Source: a bacterium (GTDB lineage Bacteria; SZUA-182; SZUA-191; JAJRXT01). Taken from it: a stretch of DNA of 8,624 bases. Position 1 is the first letter of the stretch, and every line of letters starts with the position of its first letter. The DNA lies in the NCBI GenBank assembly GCA_024277605.1, contig JAJRUU010000070.1:1-8624 (forward strand), written 5' to 3'. Below the pieces are notes generated by a model. That model saw only the letters and a program-made list of their open reading frames with translations, was not told the DNA's origin and searched no databases. Of the stretch, positions 5,886-8,624 are shown piece after piece. The translations under genes and the position numbers were made by a program.

Positions 5886-6266
5886 ATGTGTCCTCCCGAA
5901 CTAGCTAGATTATTAAATCCATTTTCCGGAATGTGGGGGGGAGTGGCTATAGAACAAATCATTCTATGGCTGGGGTCTTACGTTTATTTTGCCTATACCT
6001 TGTCCGTCATTGCCAGCAAAATGGACGTTGAGCAAGCTTGGATGGCCTGGATACCAATTGCCAACTTTTATTTGATGTGCAGAATGGCCGACCGGTCGGT
6101 GTGGTTGTTAGTATTACTGATGGTTCCCTTGGCTAACGTGGTCGTTTTAGCTGTTTTATGGATAGATATTACTAATGAACGCTTAGGGTTCGGCTGGCCG
6201 GGCATCCTGGCCGTCATCCCGGTGGTCAATATAGCCTTCTCCGGCTACCTGGCCTTCTCCGAATAG
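5886..6266 (+). CDS. Small polytopic membrane protein (DUF5684-like)
   Basis: 126 residues, strongly hydrophobic, with about four membrane segments: near 20-44 (IEQIILWLGSYVYFAYTLSV), 52-66 (WMAWIPIANFYLM), 72-94 (VWLLVLLMVPLANVVVLAV) and 103-124 (WPGILAVIPVVNIAFSGYLAF). The repeated WIPIANFYL, VPLANVVV and IPVVNIAFSGYLAF pattern (Pro, then Asn in a hydrophobic stretch) and DI..ERLGFGWP resemble the DUF5684 family as I remember it; function unknown. ATG follows GAGGAAA (5873-5879) by 6 nt. The gap of 3 bp to the upstream gene suggests translational coupling and a joint job in the envelope. An intrinsic terminator comes immediately after the stop. Confidence 0.7.
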   Translation: MCPPELARLLNPFSGMWGGVAIEQIILWLGSYVYFAYTLSVIASKMDVEQAWMAWIPIANFYLMCRMADRSVWLLVLLMVPLANVVVLAVLWIDITNERLGFGWPGILAVIPVVNIAFSGYLAFSE

Positions 6267-6267
6267 G

Positions 6268-6286
6268 GGGGTCGGGGACCCCTTTT
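6268..6286 (+). terminator. Intrinsic terminator of the membrane-protein pair
   Basis: GGGGTC-GGG-GACCCC is a 6-bp GC-rich stem followed by TTTT, two bases after the TAG of the preceding gene. A second related half-palindrome with a T-run (TCATTGACCCCTTTT, 6291-6305) lies just beyond and shares an 11-mer with the palindrome after trkA. Confidence 0.7.
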
Positions 6287-6316
6287 GGAGTCATTGACCC
6301 CTTTTAGGAGCAACGC

Positions 6317-6355
6317 AACCTATTTGTTGGGTTTCGTACCTCAACCCAACCTACA
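6317..6355. repeat. REP-like palindrome (GTTGGGTT...AACCCAAC)
   Basis: The 8-bp stem GTTGGGTT/AACCCAAC (6326-6333 with 6343-6350) encloses the 9-nt loop TCGTACCTC and is flanked by CAACCTA and CTACA. The wording (TTGGGTTTCGTACCTCAACC) matches, as I remember it, a palindromic intergenic repeat common in many unrelated bacterial genomes. It overlaps the stop codon of the relic frame on its right. Confidence 0.6.
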
Positions 6356-6479
6356 CGCTGCTTAACTTACCCGCGTGGCTGAGAATACTTTCTACCTCCT
6401 CCATTACAAAATCTTCAAGCAAATATTCCCGACAGAATACACACTGGATAACCGGTAGTCCCAAAAGATAGAGACGGTT
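6351..6479 (-). pseudogene. Relic of a YgiT-type zinc-finger protein (C-terminal part)
   Basis: Minus-strand open frame of 42 codons, cut off upstream by TAA (6480-6482) and without a start. The translation contains LGLPVIQCVFCREYLLEDF, then VMEEVESIL. This is the shape of the C-terminal half of YgiT/MqsA-type zinc-finger domains (VPxxxCxxCGExYLxxEVxExIExIL), with the second CxxC retained but the usual Gly after it replaced by Arg. The N-terminal half with the first CxxC is missing; repeat copy 2 lies 40-odd bases upstream. Such proteins are often antitoxins paired with small toxins, but no partner is visible. The stop codon lies within the REP-like palindrome. Called from a short motif only. 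Confidence 0.45.
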
Positions 6480-6522
6480 TTAAATAATTCATCAAACTAA
6501 CCGGTGAAATAACCGCCTATAT

Positions 6523-6699
6523 ACCCGATCTATTCATAAATTAAGGCTGGGTTTGCAAAACATCCCTTGCGAGATAAGGCTTATGAGCCAACATCCAATA
6601 AGGCTTTGTTTGCCCGAGGCGGCTGATCAGGAAGCTGATAAATTCATGTTTTTCAACTAAATGTCGATTCGCACATAACAAGACCCGAATTTTTCGGGT
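6523..6699 (+). repeat. Dispersed 175-bp repeat, copy 2
   Basis: Same element as 2256-2430 in opposite orientation. It begins CCGATCTATTCATAAA, contains GAGATAAGGC and GTTTGCCCGAGGCGGCTG, and ends with hairpin ACCCGAA-TTT-TTCGGGT (6683-6699). Most differences from copies 1 and 3 are in the first 50 bp, while the middle and the hairpin end match well. The 25-codon frame from ATG 6583 to TAA 6658-6660 keeps the length of that in copy 1, differing in about five residues, largely at non-synonymous positions. TATAAT (6699-6704) follows the hairpin but lacks a good -35. Confidence 0.88.
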
Positions 6700-6969
6700 A
6701 TAATAATGTATGCAGGTCTAAAAAATAATATGGTGCCTGTTAAAAATATTTTTTGATTTTGGTGCGCGTAAAAACCCGACGTTGTTTGAAAAAACAGTCT
6801 CACCCAAACCCACCTTAAAGTAAACTCCAACTTTTTAAAGTAGCTTATCTTGTTCTTAGCCATTAGCTTACCCAACCCCCCTATAGTGGAAGTTTTAAAC
6901 CCTGACTACAATTTGACTACATCGGGTGCAACAAGGGAAAAATGAATATTGTTAACTTACTGATATTTA
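6700..6969. other. Gene-poor spacer with a tandem TGACTACA motif beside a tRNA 3' end
   Basis: No convincing gene. A 72-codon minus-strand frame runs through the region but into repeat copy 2 and has unremarkable composition. The AT-rich stretch 6720-6890 has no clear structure. TGACTACA occurs twice with 11-bp periodicity (6903-6910 and 6914-6921), 49 bp from the 3' end of tRNA-Pro. That is the sort of spacing seen for integrase arm-type sites, but no integrase gene or duplicated tRNA end was found in the window. Confidence 0.4.
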
Positions 6970-7046
<77 letters not shown>

Positions 7047-7062
7047 AATATACGACTGTAAT

Positions 7063-7686
7063 TTATTGATTTTCGCTCAGTTGCTTGCGCTTATACCACC
7101 ATACATAAAGTAGCGTGACAACCACAAGGGCACCGGCAATATAAATAAGACTTTGATGCGAGTATTGCTGAATTAATTCTGCGTTATTTCCCACAAAATA
7201 GCCGATACAGGCCAGGATAACCACCCAGATCCCGGCACCCAAAGCGGTAAACAAAGTAAAGTGCCACAGATTCATCCGGGCCAGCCCAGCGGGAAAGGAA
7301 ATATACTGCCTGAGTCCCGGGATGAGCCGCCCTACAAAGGTACTGATCTCGCCATGTTCTTTGAAATAGTATTCCACTTTATCATAAACCTTTTCAGTCA
7401 TGCCCACATAGCGGCCGTATTTTATAATCAACGGTCTGCCCAAGCGGATGGCAATCCAATAATTAAACAGGGCGCCCAGGATGCTTCCCAATATGCCGAA
7501 GAATATCACTAAAAACATATTCATCTGCCCCTGGCTGGCCAAATAACCGGCTGGGGGGATAACCACTTCACTGGGGAAGGGGAAAAATGAGCTTTCCAGA
7601 AACATCATGGCTACAATCCCGATATAGCCAAACTTACCAACTATATTTACAATGGCAAAGACAATTGTTCCTAACAAACCTTTCAT
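7063..7686 (-). CDS. DedA-family membrane protein
   Basis: Integral inner-membrane protein of 207 residues, the normal length for DedA/SNARE-associated (VTT) proteins. Members of the family flip undecaprenyl phosphate or phospholipids and support envelope integrity and proton-motive force. The motifs are intact: FLESSFFPFPSEVVIPPAGYLA (acidic E31 and E40 in the first re-entrant region), GALFNYWIAIRLGRP, and FVGRLIPGLRQYISFPAGLARM with the essential-type R120, P123, R126, S130 and A133-G134. Membrane segments lie at about 8-30, 57-80, 140-165 and 180-200. The start ATG is the first in frame after TAG; GGAGAGG (7702-7708) is 15 nt away, rather far, so ATT at 7687-7689 could be considered. pcm lies 113 bp upstream on the same strand. 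Which lipid it handles cannot be said. Confidence 0.92.
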   Translation of the reverse strand: MKGLLGTIVFAIVNIVGKFGYIGIVAMMFLESSFFPFPSEVVIPPAGYLASQGQMNMFLVIFFGILGSILGALFNYWIAIRLGRPLIIKYGRYVGMTEKVYDKVEYYFKEHGEISTFVGRLIPGLRQYISFPAGLARMNLWHFTLFTALGAGIWVVILACIGYFVGNNAELIQQYSHQSLIYIAGALVVVTLLYVWWYKRKQLSENQ

Positions 7687-7799
7687 AATATGCTAACTTG
7701 ACCTCTCCTTGGTAGTGATGCTGAATTAACCTGCTCAGCCGATATGGTTCAGGACAAACATAGATGGTCTTATATTCCTTAAATTGCGGATTTGCTGAC

Positions 7800-8435
7800 T
7801 TACCAGCCGCAGTTACCCTGAAGGCTCACAAATGTACATAGACAACTGGAGGTCTTAATCAACTTGCCGCCTCGTTTGCGTATTATCTGTAGCTCCTGGG
7901 AAGTTTGGCTGCCCACCGGGATGGCCATCGCCCCTCCCTCTAAAAGTTGCTGGACCAGGGGCTCCGGTACTTCAGGAGCTCCGGCAGTGACCAGTATGCC
8001 ATCATAGGGAGCGGCTTCCGGCCAGCCAAGCGATCCATCGTCAACCTTAAAGTGAATGTTCTCATAACCTAATTCGTCCAGTAATTCTTGGGCTCGAGAA
8101 GCCAGCGAGGGGATTCTTTCCACCGAATAAACTTCCGCCGCCAGTTCAGCCAATATAGCAGTTTGGTAACCGGATCCGGTGCCGATCTCCAATACCCGCT
8201 CATTGCCCGTCAAATTGAGTTTTTCAGTCATCAGGGCTACCATATAGGGTTGCGATATGGTCTGTCCCTCTCCGATGGGAAGCGGGTGATCACCATAAGC
8301 CCTGATTGCTAAAGCCTCTTCCACAAATTTATGCCGGGGCACTCTCTCCATGGCTCGAAGCACCCGCCCATCGCGAATGCCCTTAGCTTCTAATTGTGTC
8401 TCCAGCATCAGCTTACGCTGTCTCATATAATCCAT
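7800..8435 (-). CDS. pcm: Protein-L-isoaspartate O-methyltransferase
   Basis: Repair enzyme that methylates L-isoaspartyl residues in aged proteins with S-adenosylmethionine, allowing return to aspartate. 211 residues, the normal length. Motifs in order: ERVPRHKFV (30-38), DHPLPIGEGQTISQP (49-63, substrate site), SAM motif I RVLEIGTGSGYQTA (80-93), motif post-I VYSVER, DG motif PYDGILVTAGAPEVP and motif III EGGAMAIPVG. The C-terminus FVSLQGNCGW matches the family ending FVPLxGxxGW. ATG at 8435 is preceded by AGGATT about 10 nt upstream; that element can pair with ATCCT in a 5-bp hairpin (8446-8461). Family members are often next to surE; here no neighbour of that kind is seen. The 113 bp between pcm and dedA show no strong terminator. 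Confidence 0.95.
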   Translation of the reverse strand: MDYMRQRKLMLETQLEAKGIRDGRVLRAMERVPRHKFVEEALAIRAYGDHPLPIGEGQTISQPYMVALMTEKLNLTGNERVLEIGTGSGYQTAILAELAAEVYSVERIPSLASRAQELLDELGYENIHFKVDDGSLGWPEAAPYDGILVTAGAPEVPEPLVQQLLEGGAMAIPVGSQTSQELQIIRKRGGKLIKTSSCLCTFVSLQGNCGW

Positions 8436-8486
8436 CTATAATCTAATCCTATTGTGAGGATAATCCTTTTCCCTCCATGTTGATTA

Positions 8487-8624
8487 ACCTGATCTATTCA
8501 TAAACTCAGACTAGATTCGCCAGACCTCTTGTGAGATAAGGTGTATGAGCCAACGTCCAATAAAGCTTTGTTTGCCCAAGGCGGCGGGAACAGGAAGCTG
8601 ATAAATTTATACTTTTCAACTAAA
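8487..8624 (+). repeat. Dispersed 175-bp repeat, copy 3 (runs off the window)
   Basis: Matches copy 1 closely from ACCTGATCTATTCATAAAC through GTCCAATAAAGCTTTGTTTG to TTTTCAACTAAA at the window end, where the hairpin end would follow. Relative to copies 1 and 2 it has GGGAACAGG in place of TGATCAGG, a one-base net insertion that stops the short frame after 18 codons (ATG 8545, TGA 8599-8601). It lies 52 bp upstream of pcm, pointing away from it. Confidence 0.85.

Noticed and set aside
6526..6660. CRISPR-like array among the repeats
   Set aside because: The copies are long, single, and kilobases apart in both orientations; there are no regular spacers or cas genes.
6657..6875. 72-codon minus-strand frame after repeat copy 2
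   Set aside because: It ends inside the dispersed repeat, has no convincing ribosome binding site and no recognisable domain; probably chance.

Overview
The window reads as chromosomal DNA from a Gram-positive, probably anaerobic bacterium of the Bacillota (Clostridia type). Evidence: strong GGAGG-type ribosome binding sites, an ATT-initiated infC, the thrS-infC-rpmI-rplT gene order, and a PheS with the Cys-rich insert seen in Bacillus-type enzymes. A protein-L-isoaspartate methyltransferase gene is uncommon in this phylum but known from some anaerobic Clostridia. A syntrophic Clostridia lineage is possible but not provable from this window. UGA is used as an ordinary stop (the TrkA gene ends with it) and UGG encodes Trp.

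Left block, rightward (1-4997): the 3' nine tenths of thrS, then infC, rpmI and rplT (translation factor and ribosomal protein operon), then a KtrA/TrkA-type potassium-channel regulator, then pheS. Two things are odd. A dispersed 175-bp repeat with a hairpin end sits between infC and rpmI. pheS, otherwise intact, carries one in-frame UGA exactly where relatives have the first Cys of the CxxC...CxxC motif, with a small hairpin 26 nt downstream. This is either a selenocysteine (or other recoding) site in phenylalanyl-tRNA synthetase, a fresh nonsense mutation, or a sequence error. pheT does not follow pheS; instead a 169-bp MITE-like palindromic element begins at the pheS stop codon.

Middle (4998-6969): an accessory, decaying stretch. 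It holds the MITE, a short relic reading frame, a two-gene unit (zinc-ribbon single-pass membrane protein plus a small polytopic membrane protein), a terminator, a REP-like palindrome, the relic of a YgiT-type zinc-finger protein, the second copy of the 175-bp repeat, and about 270 bp without a recognisable gene next to a tRNA 3' end.

Right block, leftward (6970-8435, read from right to left): pcm (protein repair), a DedA-family membrane protein and tRNA-Pro(CGG). A third copy of the repeat lies upstream of pcm and runs off the window end. The two gene blocks converge on the repeat-rich middle, and repeat copy 1 is inverted relative to copies 2 and 3.
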